Positions 8,717 through 16,840 of a stretch of DNA of 64,000 bases are shown in pieces. Within the stretch, counting starts at the first letter, position 1, and each line of letters starts with the position of its first letter. Source of the DNA: Leyella stercorea (GTDB taxonomy: Bacteria > Bacteroidota > Bacteroidia > Bacteroidales > Bacteroidaceae); the NCBI RefSeq assembly GCF_021531355.1, contig NZ_JADYTS010000001.1:144520-208519 (forward strand). The letters are read 5' to 3'. Position numbers and translations under genes: made by a program. The notes below the pieces were generated by a model. That model saw only the letters and a list, made by a program, of their open reading frames with translations, did not search any database and was not told the DNA's origin.

Positions 8717-8754
8717 TGTCCAATAATTAGACACAGCCGTCAAATTATTGGACA
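8717..8754. promoter_or_regulatory. Tandem TGTC-N9-GACA palindromes (probable activator-binding sites)
   Basis: Site 1 (8717-8733) TGTCCAATAATTAGACA and site 2 (8738-8754) CGTCAAATTATTGGACA. Their centres are 21 bp apart, two helical turns, so a pair of dimers would sit on one face. They also form a perfect 12-bp inverted repeat with each other. They lie between the efflux operon and the ECF sigma gene, at enhancer distance from the sigma-54 promoter. Confidence 0.6.
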
Positions 8755-8828
8755 AAGAAATACACCCACGTTTTTTACTTTTCATCAATATCAAGGTCAA
8801 ATAGATGTAACAGATAGAAGTTGATGCT

Positions 8829-9368
8829 ATGACGATAAATGATAATGATATAATAGAAACACTGAACGAAAGCCGGGAGACGGGCTTCAGGATGCTTCTG
8901 AACAAGTATCAGGAGCCTGTCTACTGGCACATCCGCCGACTGGTGGTCTCGCACGATGATGCTCAGGATGCCACACAAGAGACGTTTGTGAGGATGTTCC
9001 GCTCGCTCGGACAGTTTCGGGGTGACAGCTCCTTGCGTACATGGCTGTATCGCATTGCCACCAACGAGGCACTGCGACTAATAAGCAAGCGTCGGCAGGA
9101 GATGGTTTCGTTCGATTCGCTTACGACAGGCGTGGACATCATTGCTGCCGACAACTACATTGATTATGCCGACAAGCTGGCGGTGAAACTGCAAAAGGCA
9201 ATTCTGACATTACCACCCAAACAGCAGTTGGCTTTCAACCTGCGCTACTATGACGAACTCGGTTTTGACGAGATAGCCAAGATAGCCGACTCTACTGCTA
9301 CAAGCATCAAGTCAAGCTATCATGTTGCCAAAGAGAAAATAATAAAGTATATGAACTCAAACGATTAA
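8829..9368 (+). CDS. ECF-type RNA polymerase sigma factor
   Basis: 179 residues. Region 2 runs from about 20 to 90 (YQEPVYWHIRRLV, then DDAQDATQETFVRMFRSL, then LRTWLYRIATNEALRLI). Region 4 (about 125-175) has LPPKQQLAFNLRYYDELGFDEIA and the helix-turn-helix TATSIKSSYHVAKEKI. No region 3, as expected for the ECF class. A putative membrane anti-sigma gene follows 4 bp after its stop, and a periplasmic Spy-like protein after that. That arrangement suggests an envelope-stress regulon. No clear promoter is seen upstream. Confidence 0.92.
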   Translation: MTINDNDIIETLNESRETGFRMLLNKYQEPVYWHIRRLVVSHDDAQDATQETFVRMFRSLGQFRGDSSLRTWLYRIATNEALRLISKRRQEMVSFDSLTTGVDIIAADNYIDYADKLAVKLQKAILTLPPKQQLAFNLRYYDELGFDEIAKIADSTATSIKSSYHVAKEKIIKYMNSND

Positions 9369-9372
9369 GGAT

Positions 9373-9729
9373 ATGGACAAGAATTTCGATTTCAATCAAG
9401 TGGGCAAACGCATGCCGTACGCTACTCCTGACGATTTCTTCGCCAAGATGCAGAGCAACATCCTTGATGCCGTACAAGATAGCACCACGAAGAATACAGA
9501 CTCTAAAGCGAAGAAACGTCAAGTCCGTAAGTGGCTTTGGCCCGTATCGCTGTCGGCAGCAGCTGCAGTTGCCGCAATGTTTGTCATCAACATGCACTTC
9601 TTTGCTCCCAAGCCGTCAGCGGCTTCAAATGATATGCTGGAGGTAGAACAGGCGTTCGCCCAACTCTCGGATGGCGACCAGGCTTTTATTCTGGATGTAT
9701 ATCAGGATGATGTGTTCATCAACAATTAA
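9373..9729 (+). CDS. Small single-pass membrane protein, putative anti-sigma factor
   Basis: 118 residues. An N-terminal cytoplasmic stretch of about 55 residues, rich in charged residues (PYATPDDFFAKMQSNIL), then one TM helix (about 56-76, WLWPVSLSAAAAVAAMFVIN) and a 40-residue periplasmic tail. Its position 4 bp after an ECF sigma gene, its topology and its size are those of a short anti-sigma. The zinc-binding HxxxCxxC motif of the ZAS anti-sigmas is absent. The anti-sigma role is inferred from context. Confidence 0.65.
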   Translation: MDKNFDFNQVGKRMPYATPDDFFAKMQSNILDAVQDSTTKNTDSKAKKRQVRKWLWPVSLSAAAAVAAMFVINMHFFAPKPSAASNDMLEVEQAFAQLSDGDQAFILDVYQDDVFINN

Positions 9730-9766
9730 GTCAATAAATGTATAACATAAATAAAAATCACAGATT

Positions 9767-10279
9767 ATGAAAAAGATTTTCAACGTAATGATGCTTGTCA
9801 TCGCAATGATGATGTTCACCGTCAACTCTTTCGCTCAGGCTCCCAACAATAAGCAGCGCCTCACTCGCGAACAGCTTGCAGAGAAGCAGGCTCAACACAT
9901 AGCCAAAGACCTTGCTCTTGACGATGAAACTACAGCCAAGTTCATCAACACCTACATACAATGCCAGAAGGAGATCTGGGCTCTTGGTCCGCGTCCTCGT
10001 CGCAATGGCAATAACAATGGTCGCAATGGCAATAACAATGAGGAGCAAATTGGGCAGAACATCAAGAAGCGCTTCGAAATGAGCGAGAAGATTCTCGACA
10101 TCCGACAGAAGTATTACAAGGAATACTCAAAGTTTATGACACAGAAGCAGATTCAGCGTGTATATGAAATTGAGAAGAACATGATGAAGCGATTCGCTCA
10201 GCATAGAGGAAAGAAAGGACAACGCCCCATGCGCGGTCAATTCGGACCACGACCAATGGATAAGAACTCTACAAAATAA
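9767..10279 (+). CDS. Spy/CpxP-like periplasmic protein
   Basis: 170 residues with a signal peptide (MKKIFNVMMLVIAMMMFTVN, cut after SFA). The mature protein is highly basic and helical, with LTREQLAEKQAQHIAKDLAL and later ILDIRQKYYKEYSKFMTQKQ. This resembles the LTxxQ-repeat periplasmic chaperone/stress sensors. A low-complexity insert RRNGNNNGRNGNNN near residue 85 comes from a 21-bp perfect tandem duplication (9999-10019 and 10020-10040). It is third in the sigma/anti-sigma cluster and is a plausible output gene of that sigma factor. Family resemblance is moderate. Confidence 0.6.
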   Translation: MKKIFNVMMLVIAMMMFTVNSFAQAPNNKQRLTREQLAEKQAQHIAKDLALDDETTAKFINTYIQCQKEIWALGPRPRRNGNNNGRNGNNNEEQIGQNIKKRFEMSEKILDIRQKYYKEYSKFMTQKQIQRVYEIEKNMMKRFAQHRGKKGQRPMRGQFGPRPMDKNSTK

Positions 10280-10317
10280 AAAGTAGTAGGTTGGTCGTTG
10301 AATTGAAACTAATTTTG

Positions 10318-10357
10318 TACCTTTGCATTCGCTTACTCACGAGTAAGCAGGTGCAAA
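10318..10357 (+). promoter_or_regulatory. tRNA promoter box and palindromic leader
   Basis: TACCTTTG (10318-10325) fits the Bacteroidota -7 element. The leader contains CTTACTC-AC-GAGTAAG (10332-10347), nested inside CTTTGCA / TGCAAAG, so the pre-tRNA leader would fold into a hairpin ending at the first tRNA base. Confidence 0.5.
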
Positions 10358-10431
10358 GGTCCCGTAGCTTAGCTGAATAGAGCGTCAGATTCCGGTTCTG
10401 AAGGTCTTGGGTTTGAATCCCAACGGGATCA
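10358..10431 (+). tRNA. tRNA-Arg (anticodon CCG)
   Basis: A cloverleaf can be drawn. Acceptor GGTCCCG pairs with CGGGATC, D-arm GCT..AGC. Anticodon stem TCAGA/TCTGA encloses loop TTCCGGT, giving anticodon CCG. The T-arm is TTGGG-TTTGAAT-CCCAA, with discriminator A at 10431. CCA is not encoded. 74 nt in total. Confidence 0.93.
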
Positions 10432-10441
10432 CTGGAAAAAA

Positions 10442-10469
10442 GGAGAGTCATGTGTTGGCTCTCCTTTTT
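10442..10469 (+). terminator. Intrinsic terminator after tRNA-Arg
   Basis: GGAGAGTCA-TGTGT-TGGCTCTCC forms a 9-bp stem with one G-T pair, followed by TTTTT and preceded by an A run, so it could work in both directions. A second copy occurs 110 bp downstream. Confidence 0.75.
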
Positions 10470-10504
10470 GCTTATAAAGAGCAGAAAGATCTGGTTGAGA
10501 AAAA

Positions 10505-10585
10505 GTTCTGAATGTCTTGGGTTTGAATCCCAACGGGATCACTGGAAAAAAGGAGAGTCACGTGTTGGCTCTCCTTTTTGCTTAT
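10505..10585 (+). pseudogene. Duplicated 3' half of tRNA-Arg plus its terminator
   Basis: This 81-bp segment repeats 10395-10475 with two mismatches (10403/10513 and 10451/10561). It contains the tRNA from the anticodon loop to the 3' end and the full terminator, but no 5' half, so it cannot make a tRNA. The offset is 110 bp, with 29 bp of unrelated DNA between the copies. It may be a partial tandem duplication or the scar of an element that targeted the tRNA 3' end. Confidence 0.8.
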
Positions 10586-10801
10586 CGAATGGTATGGGGG
10601 AGTGCAGACCTTTATGTGGATATGTGAAGACAACATCGTGGAAGTACCATTCGACAAGGAATTCTAAAAAGGGCGATAGATAACAATAAACTACGCTCCG
10701 CAGGGTATGCTACTTTAATGGAGACGTATCTCGAATGGTATCCAAAAAGTCAACAATACAAGCTACTATGTTGCCCGCGTTACTGGGCAATATAAAGACA
10801 A
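10586..10801. other. Gene-free stretch downstream of the tRNA repeat
   Basis: No credible gene. CGAATGGTA (10584) and TACCATTCG (10647) form an inverted pair, and TCGAATGGTA recurs near 10732. TTGCCC-GCGTTACT-GGGCAA (10773-10792) is a hairpin just after the metalloprotease stop and may end that operon, though no T run follows it on the minus strand. Confidence 0.4.
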
Positions 10802-13282
10802 CTACTCCTCCATGAACATACGGCATGGACTGTATTTGTTTGGATTGATGAGAAACTCCTCTTCATCGATACCCATCTTTGACATTGCGTCAGAAGAAGA
10901 ACTGGATGACTTCTGAGGAGCAAGTCCGGTGAGGATGATGCGTATCTGCTCATCGAGATCCTCGTAATGAGCACGTGTGTCGGCATCAGATGTCTTGGCA
11001 TTCTGCACCATAGAGCGGATGCTCTTGAGGGCAGCATAGGCATACGGACGCTGGTCTTCCACCATAGTCACACGCCATGCTCTTGCAAAATTGTTGACAG
11101 CACGACGCTGAATGTGCTTAGTATAGTTGGACACCTTGGCTCCAGTCTTTGTGGAACGGAAGAGATAACCGAGGAGTTCGTTGACATAATCCATCGGCTT
11201 GTAGCTGTCCTGGAGATAGCAATGCTTGCTGATGAGATTGAGAGTCATAGCCGATGTGAGCGCATCGAGAGTGCGGTCCACGATAGGATAAACAGCATTC
11301 TCAGGCACGCGGTTGAGTCTGCGGGCGAAAGGTTGGTTCCAAAGCCATGCTGGTTCTACAATCATATTCTCATTGAGCCATGCCAATGCGCGACGCTGCA
11401 CATCCTTTCCTACTGGTGTATATACAGGTCCTTCCTGGTCAGCGCTCTTGTAATCATGATATACACCGCTGATGTTCTTCTGCACATGACCGTAGAAGCG
11501 TCCCATCTGATTGATTACATTCTTGTATGCAAACTTGAGATTGGCATCCATATCAGCCTCCTCATAGTTCCATTTCTGGATGTTTGCCATGACGCGCTTG
11601 AGGTTCTTCACGCCGTAGGTGCTTGCCTTCATGGCATCATCGCCGAGGTCTTCTGTCTGTGCCTGAGGGTCATTGTCAGTGCCTTCACCACCAAACCAGT
11701 AGCGTGGACTCTCCTTGAGCTTATTGATAATCATATTGTTGAGAGTCAGGCGCTCGTCGCGTTCGCCCTTAGAATCAGGGAAATAGCGGTAGCCCCATTC
11801 TATTGCCCACTTGTCATAGTCATTGATACGAGGGAAGAGTCCGGCGTATGTCACGCTGTCTTCAGGCTGTGCCACATAGTTGAATCGGGCATAGTCCATG
11901 ATGGAAGCCGTGTGTCCATGCTCTTCGAGCCATTCCTTGTCACGGAGTTTCTCTACAGGAGTGGCATGGCTTGCACCCATATTATGACGCAATCCGAGGG
12001 TATGACCTATCTCATGTGAAGATACGAAGCGGATGAGCTGGCCCATCAGTTCATCATCGAAGACAGGCTTCTGTGCGCGCTTATCCACAGCACCGACCTG
12101 TGTCTGATACCATGCGTGGAGCAACTGCATCACATTGTGATACCAACCCACGTGGCTCTCGATGATTTCACCGGAACGAGGGTCGCTGACATGCGGTCCG
12201 TAGGCATTGCTGATGTCGCTTGCGAGATAGCGTATCACGGAGTAGCGGGCATCCTCTAGGCTCATGGTGGAGTCGTTAGGCCATTCCTTTGCGCAGATGG
12301 CATTCTTGAAACCAGCCTTCTCAAATGCCGCATTCCAGTCGTTGACGCCGGCAATGAGGTAAGGCACCCATTTCTTAGGTGTAGCAGGGTCAATGTAATA
12401 TACTATCTGCTTGACAGGCTCCACGAGTTCGCCACGGCGATAAGCCTCAATATCCTTAGGCTCCAGTCTCCATCTGGAGATGACCTGATGGCGCTTCACC
12501 TGCTGCTGATCGTCACCGAAGTCGGTGAATTCCTCGGTGAAATAGCCTACACGAGGGTCATAGGAACGGAATGCCATAGGCTCTTTAGGCAGAAGGACGA
12601 AGGAGGTGTTGACCTTCAGCGTGATGTTTCCCGTAATCTTTCCGGCAGGGATGCGTGTGCTTGCCTTCGAACCGTAGGTCTTTACGGTGACAATCTCGGT
12701 GTTGATAGGGAATGTGCTGATGCGCTCGATGTAGGAGAGGTCCTTCTTGAAAGCAGTCACTCCGAGTGCCGACTTGCTGCTTTCCTCAAGAGAGAGGACG
12801 GCATTGTCGGAATTAAACATATTTGTGACGTTGATACTGTAGAACTTCACTCCGGTGGAGTCTGTCAGCGTAGAGTCTATTTTGGTGGCATAGACGATAG
12901 GATCCTGGGTACAGTTGGCTACAGCAGTAGCAATCTTGTCATCACTCTTGACGCGTATGTCATAGAGATGAGCACGCAGGAGCATCTGCTTGTTGTTCTT
13001 TTCCCAGTAGAGCACCTGCTCATTGGCCAGTTCTCCGCCATATACTCCAGCATCCACAGGTGTGGAAACATAGCGTGTGGTGGTGAGAAAGAGTCTGCCG
13101 AGAAGTGAGTCTGGTATCTGGAAGTAATAGTCGTCCTTATGCTTCTGCACATTGAAGAGGCCTTTTACTGCCGGTTGTCTTACTTCTTTCTTTACGGGCT
13201 TGGTGACCTTTGACTTCTTTTTTGCCTGTGCTCCTGGACTTATCATTGCTGCCATGCACACAAGTAACAATAGTTTTTTCAT
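10802..13282 (-). CDS. Zinc-dependent metalloprotease (DUF5117/DUF4953 type)
   Basis: Start placed at 13282, giving a signal peptide (MKKLLLLVCMAAMISPGAQA); the frame is open to 13336. 826 residues. The active site SSHEIGHTLGLRHNMGAS (about residue 420) has the HExxH of gluzincin/metzincin peptidases, and HExxHTLGLRHN extends it to the metzincin form HExxHxxGxxH. Flanking domains match the large secreted Bacteroidota DUF5117/DUF5118/DUF4953 proteins in length and layout. Last gene of the SusC/D operon, about 70 bp after the LRR gene, where it would degrade proteins or peptides handled by the SusC/D complexes. Substrate unknown. Confidence 0.88.
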   Translation of the reverse strand: MKKLLLLVCMAAMISPGAQAKKKSKVTKPVKKEVRQPAVKGLFNVQKHKDDYYFQIPDSLLGRLFLTTTRYVSTPVDAGVYGGELANEQVLYWEKNNKQMLLRAHLYDIRVKSDDKIATAVANCTQDPIVYATKIDSTLTDSTGVKFYSINVTNMFNSDNAVLSLEESSKSALGVTAFKKDLSYIERISTFPINTEIVTVKTYGSKASTRIPAGKITGNITLKVNTSFVLLPKEPMAFRSYDPRVGYFTEEFTDFGDDQQQVKRHQVISRWRLEPKDIEAYRRGELVEPVKQIVYYIDPATPKKWVPYLIAGVNDWNAAFEKAGFKNAICAKEWPNDSTMSLEDARYSVIRYLASDISNAYGPHVSDPRSGEIIESHVGWYHNVMQLLHAWYQTQVGAVDKRAQKPVFDDELMGQLIRFVSSHEIGHTLGLRHNMGASHATPVEKLRDKEWLEEHGHTASIMDYARFNYVAQPEDSVTYAGLFPRINDYDKWAIEWGYRYFPDSKGERDERLTLNNMIINKLKESPRYWFGGEGTDNDPQAQTEDLGDDAMKASTYGVKNLKRVMANIQKWNYEEADMDANLKFAYKNVINQMGRFYGHVQKNISGVYHDYKSADQEGPVYTPVGKDVQRRALAWLNENMIVEPAWLWNQPFARRLNRVPENAVYPIVDRTLDALTSAMTLNLISKHCYLQDSYKPMDYVNELLGYLFRSTKTGAKVSNYTKHIQRRAVNNFARAWRVTMVEDQRPYAYAALKSIRSMVQNAKTSDADTRAHYEDLDEQIRIILTGLAPQKSSSSSSDAMSKMGIDEEEFLINPNKYSPCRMFMEE

Positions 13283-13348
13283 TTGTTTGGTTTTAGAGTT
13301 GTTAATATTTTCTTCAGCCAGTGACGTGGCTGACACGGTGGCTTAATG

Positions 13349-14485
13349 CTATTTGCTGTACTTCTTGCCTCCGATGATGCGGATGCCAGTGCCGTTATAA
13401 GGCAGGCCTGTAATGCTGTATGCCTTGCCATTAGCGATAGAAGAGGCGATGGATTTGATGCCGGTAGCATCAAATTCCTCCACGTCTGTGAAGCCTGCAT
13501 TTTCATAGTCAGCCTTGTTACCAGAAAGAACGTAGCACTTCTTCTTGTAGAGAGACTTCAGAGCACTGCTTCCAAGCTCAGGAAGCTTGCAGTAATAGCG
13601 GGAATACTTCGCATTGGTGCAGAGGTTGAAGGCATTCTTTTGCAGTTCGTTTACAGAAGCCGGAAGGATGAATGCCACAGCCTTTGCAGACTGGCAACCG
13701 CTCTCGCATATGGTCTCAAGCGATGTGCAGGGACTGAAATCGAGCACAAGATTGTAGCCTTTTGTCTTAGAGCTGTTCTTTGAGAGATTGAGGAAGGCAC
13801 GATTGCCTATGGTCTTGAGGGCCGTGCAGCCTTTGAGATTGAGGGCGGTGCACTCATAACTCTGGGAGAAAGCACGCTCACCGATGGATTCCAAAGCCGA
13901 GCATCCTTCGAGATTGATGGTCTTTGCGCCCGTCTGTTCGAAGCCGTATTCCTCAATAGTCTTGAGATTGGCATGACCTGAGAGGTCTATTTCTGTGATT
14001 TTATAGCAAAATTTGAAGGCTTTGCCCTTGATAGTCTCAAGATTTGAGCAATTAGAGAAATCGACTGTCTCCAATTTTGACTGGTCTGAACTGTCGAAAG
14101 CGTATGAACCCACAGAAGTCATGGTAGCCGGGAAGATTATCTTCTTCAGCGGAATGATGGCATTATCATTCTCCTTCTTCTGGAAGACATTGGCAGGAAA
14201 CTCATTAGCAGGGTACTCTATCGTGGTTTCGCCTACTTTCTCGGAGTAAGCGACGATGTTGGCATCCTTGAGGTCGAGCGTCTCTACCTTCATATTCTGG
14301 CGGATGAAGGCTATGTCAGCCTTGTTGATATTGCCGGTCAAGGTGAGGTCGATGACATTGAGGTCATCACCTTTGATGAGAGTGGAGAGGGTGCCGGCAG
14401 TCTCCACTTTGATAGTTTTTGTCTCAGCATGAGCAGTAAATGCCATGAGTGAGAATGCGATAAGGAGTAGATGTTTGCATTTCAT
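13349..14485 (-). CDS. Secreted leucine-rich repeat protein (BspA/LRR_5 type)
   Basis: 378 residues with signal peptide MKCKHLLLIAFSLMAFTAHA. Residues about 85-300 hold repeats of the LRR_5 type, for example VDFSNCSNLETIKGKAFKFC, IDLSGHANLKTIEEYGF, INLEGCSALESIGERAF and LNLKGCTALKTIGNRAF. These occur in BspA-like surface proteins that bind host or bacterial proteins. The C-terminus (SITGLPYNGTGIRIIGGKKY) resembles the short tail GxxGIYIxxGKKxxx of many secreted Prevotella proteins. Sits between the PKD-like and metalloprotease genes of the operon. Ligand unknown. Confidence 0.85.
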   Translation of the reverse strand: MKCKHLLLIAFSLMAFTAHAETKTIKVETAGTLSTLIKGDDLNVIDLTLTGNINKADIAFIRQNMKVETLDLKDANIVAYSEKVGETTIEYPANEFPANVFQKKENDNAIIPLKKIIFPATMTSVGSYAFDSSDQSKLETVDFSNCSNLETIKGKAFKFCYKITEIDLSGHANLKTIEEYGFEQTGAKTINLEGCSALESIGERAFSQSYECTALNLKGCTALKTIGNRAFLNLSKNSSKTKGYNLVLDFSPCTSLETICESGCQSAKAVAFILPASVNELQKNAFNLCTNAKYSRYYCKLPELGSSALKSLYKKKCYVLSGNKADYENAGFTDVEEFDATGIKSIASSIANGKAYSITGLPYNGTGIRIIGGKKYSK

Positions 14486-14566
14486 AAGCGCTTCTTGTGT
14501 TTATTATTTATATTATTTGGATTATCAATATCTGCCGATTACGCAGTGGATATGATGGCTGGATAC

Positions 14567-16095
14567 CTACATACACCTCGTGAAATAGGTGGCATAGCCG
14601 GGGATGATGTCCTGATATGCTTTGATGAGCTTGCCGGTCACGCTATCATAGACGCGGATGGAGGAGCAGCCAGTGGCTTGACGATAGGTCAGCATGACGG
14701 TGCAATCATCCTCATCACGCAGTCCTAAGCCAGTAATGAGAGGGAATACATCCACCAGTTGCTCGCCTTCATCGAGGCTAATCAGCAGTTTGGACTTCAC
14801 AGGATTAAACTCTTTCATGTTGTAATAGTCGAAGCGATATACCTTATTGCCAACAGAATAGAAGGCATAGCTCTCGCCAAACGAGCCCCACCAATATCTT
14901 ACAGTCCGTGCAAGAGAGGCATCAATCGGCATGATGCGCTTGAGAGAGATGGGCTGAACAGTGGTTTTGACATAGTTGACACAGAACTCATATATGGCAT
15001 ACTCTCCGTCACGCTTGCCTATCAGATATACCTCATACGGCTGATTGGAGCCCAATCCTGTGGCTTCGGTGAAGCATCCGCAGAGACTGTCGAGACGGAA
15101 AGGTTCGCCTTCAATGCTGATATGCTCCATCTGGTCGTTATAGACATGGTAGCAACCCACCGTATTGTCGTCATGCAGCACGAAGGTCACTTTCTTAAAC
15201 CTCTGGAATTGCTTGCTCGACATAGCCTGACGCACATTGCGACTCTTGACAAAAGTGTTCTCATTGAATACAGGAAGCTTGCGGTCCAGACCATTGAAGA
15301 CATGGAGATTACCATTGCAGATGAAGTATTTCGATGCGCCATAGCCGAAGGTGACATTGCTGATGTCCAGTCTGGAGGCGCTGCCCATATACACCTTATT
15401 ATTATATTGCCGGTATATTCACCAACATTATGATAGAAACCATTGTCTGGATCAGCATTGCGCATGCTGATACATCTGCCCCAAGAAGGGCTTTGATCTG
15501 TGAAAACGGCTATCTCATTGAGGGCATACAGCGTGCCGTAATACTTGCCATTGATGGGTTCATCGGGGTTTATCCGCTCTATCATGTCGGGGTAATACTT
15601 CGTGAAGGCACGCACATCACCCTGCAATGACATCCATTCGGTGCGTCCGTCAGACTTCTGATAGACCACAATGGAGGACGGTGTGTATGTGCTCAGCACC
15701 TGGAAGGAGAATGTCTTGCGAAACTCCAGTCCGTTTTCCCTGTCCTTTGCTATGAAGACAGCAGGGATATCAGTCGCCATATTATATCCAGAAGGCAATG
15801 AAACCTCCCATACTAACTGCTTGCCAGTGGCAATTTCCTGCTGTTTGCCCACCACCCATCGGTAGTCATAGCGCAGGGAATCGGCCCCTTCGGAGAAGGT
15901 CAGCGAAGGGTTTATCCTCAGAGTGTCCCCCTGATAGAGCGTATATGAACCGTCAGTGGCAATGCCATTGATGGCAGTCACCTGCTGAATGTCGTCCGTG
16001 GCTTCGCTGTCTTTATCTCCATAGCATGAGAGAAGGGAGGTCATCACGATGCCGAGGATGAGCAACTGATAGTATATTCTTGTCTTTTTACGCAT
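14567..16095 (-). pseudogene. PKD-like SusE-position lipoprotein, split by a frameshift
   Basis: Two overlapping frames make one protein. The first (from ATG 16095) has a lipoprotein signal (LLILGIVMTSLLSC) and about 225 residues of ordinary sequence up to HNVGEYTGN, after which it reads as junk. The second resumes at NNKVYMGSASRLDISNVTFG and runs to 14567. The switch falls in an ATA/AAT-rich tract at 15395-15418. One extra base there would give GNINNKVYMG and a single 509-residue protein. PKD-like lipoproteins of this size are regular companions of SusC-SusD-DUF4843-metalloprotease operons. As read, it is truncated, phase-variable or hit by a sequence error. The start overlaps the DUF4843 stop by one base. 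Confidence 0.75.
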
Positions 16096-16820
16096 TATTC
16101 AAAGTATATTCTGTTACCGTTGGAGTCATATTCCTCATGTTGTTCAAACCATTGCTTGCAGAGCGAAATCCAATAATCGAGGATAACGCTGCTGCCGTCA
16201 TCCACCCATTCAGGATCGGTGATGCCGCTGATTTCTAGAAAGACGGCACACTTACGGGCTGAATAGGTGATTTTGCTCAGTTTGCTATTGTTTTCCCAGA
16301 AGGCAGGAGCGATGGTAAGGTTTTTTGTAAACTGCACATCCACATACTGATACTCCGGCACTCCCGCCGAGAAATCGTCGCCCGGGATGAGTTTCAGGCG
16401 CATCTTGTATGTCGTTTCGCTGTCCATCTTATCTACGTGGATGGTGGCGCGGAGCGTGTCTTGATACATTCCGCTGCGAAACACTTGCTTGCTGTCGAAA
16501 CTTACCACCGCAGAACTGGCGGTGACACCTTCGCTTTCTGCCTCCGAAATCATCACTCCGAAGTGACGGTCACGACCATAATCTATCACCCCCTGCAGGC
16601 GAACAGGTATCTGGAGCGTGTAGTCCGTCACCTTTCCACCAAGGAAATAGGCATTGAAACTATAGCTCTCTGGATAGTCTGCAGCAGAACCAAAGACAGT
16701 GCCGCGTGCTATATTGAGCGCACTGGTTGATGTGTCGTAGGTTTCCAGCGTATCTTCCGAGCAGGCTGCTACGGACAATAGGGCTGTGGCTGTAAGCATT
16801 ATGTATAGAATTTTTCGCAT
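16095..16820 (-). CDS. DUF4843-like surface lipoprotein
   Basis: 241 residues from the ATG at 16820, chosen because it begins a lipoprotein signal (MRKILYIMLTATALLSVAAC, lipobox Cys at 20). The body is beta-rich, with YSFNAYFLGGKVTDYTLQIP, VIDYGRDRHFGVMI and a Tyr/Trp-rich C-terminus ending NGNRIYFE. This pattern, size and place after SusD fit DUF4843 proteins, assumed accessory surface binders of the SusC/D complex. It is 20 bp after SusD and overlaps the next gene by one base (TAATG), so translation is probably coupled. Confidence 0.75.
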   Translation of the reverse strand: MRKILYIMLTATALLSVAACSEDTLETYDTSTSALNIARGTVFGSAADYPESYSFNAYFLGGKVTDYTLQIPVRLQGVIDYGRDRHFGVMISEAESEGVTASSAVVSFDSKQVFRSGMYQDTLRATIHVDKMDSETTYKMRLKLIPGDDFSAGVPEYQYVDVQFTKNLTIAPAFWENNSKLSKITYSARKCAVFLEISGITDPEWVDDGSSVILDYWISLCKQWFEQHEEYDSNGNRIYFE

Positions 16821-16840
16821 TGCTGTAAGAGGTGAAAGTG

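Noticed and set aside
10450..10683. Short plus-strand open frame over the duplicated tRNA segment
   Set aside because: It reads through the terminator and tRNA-half repeat; no coding signal.
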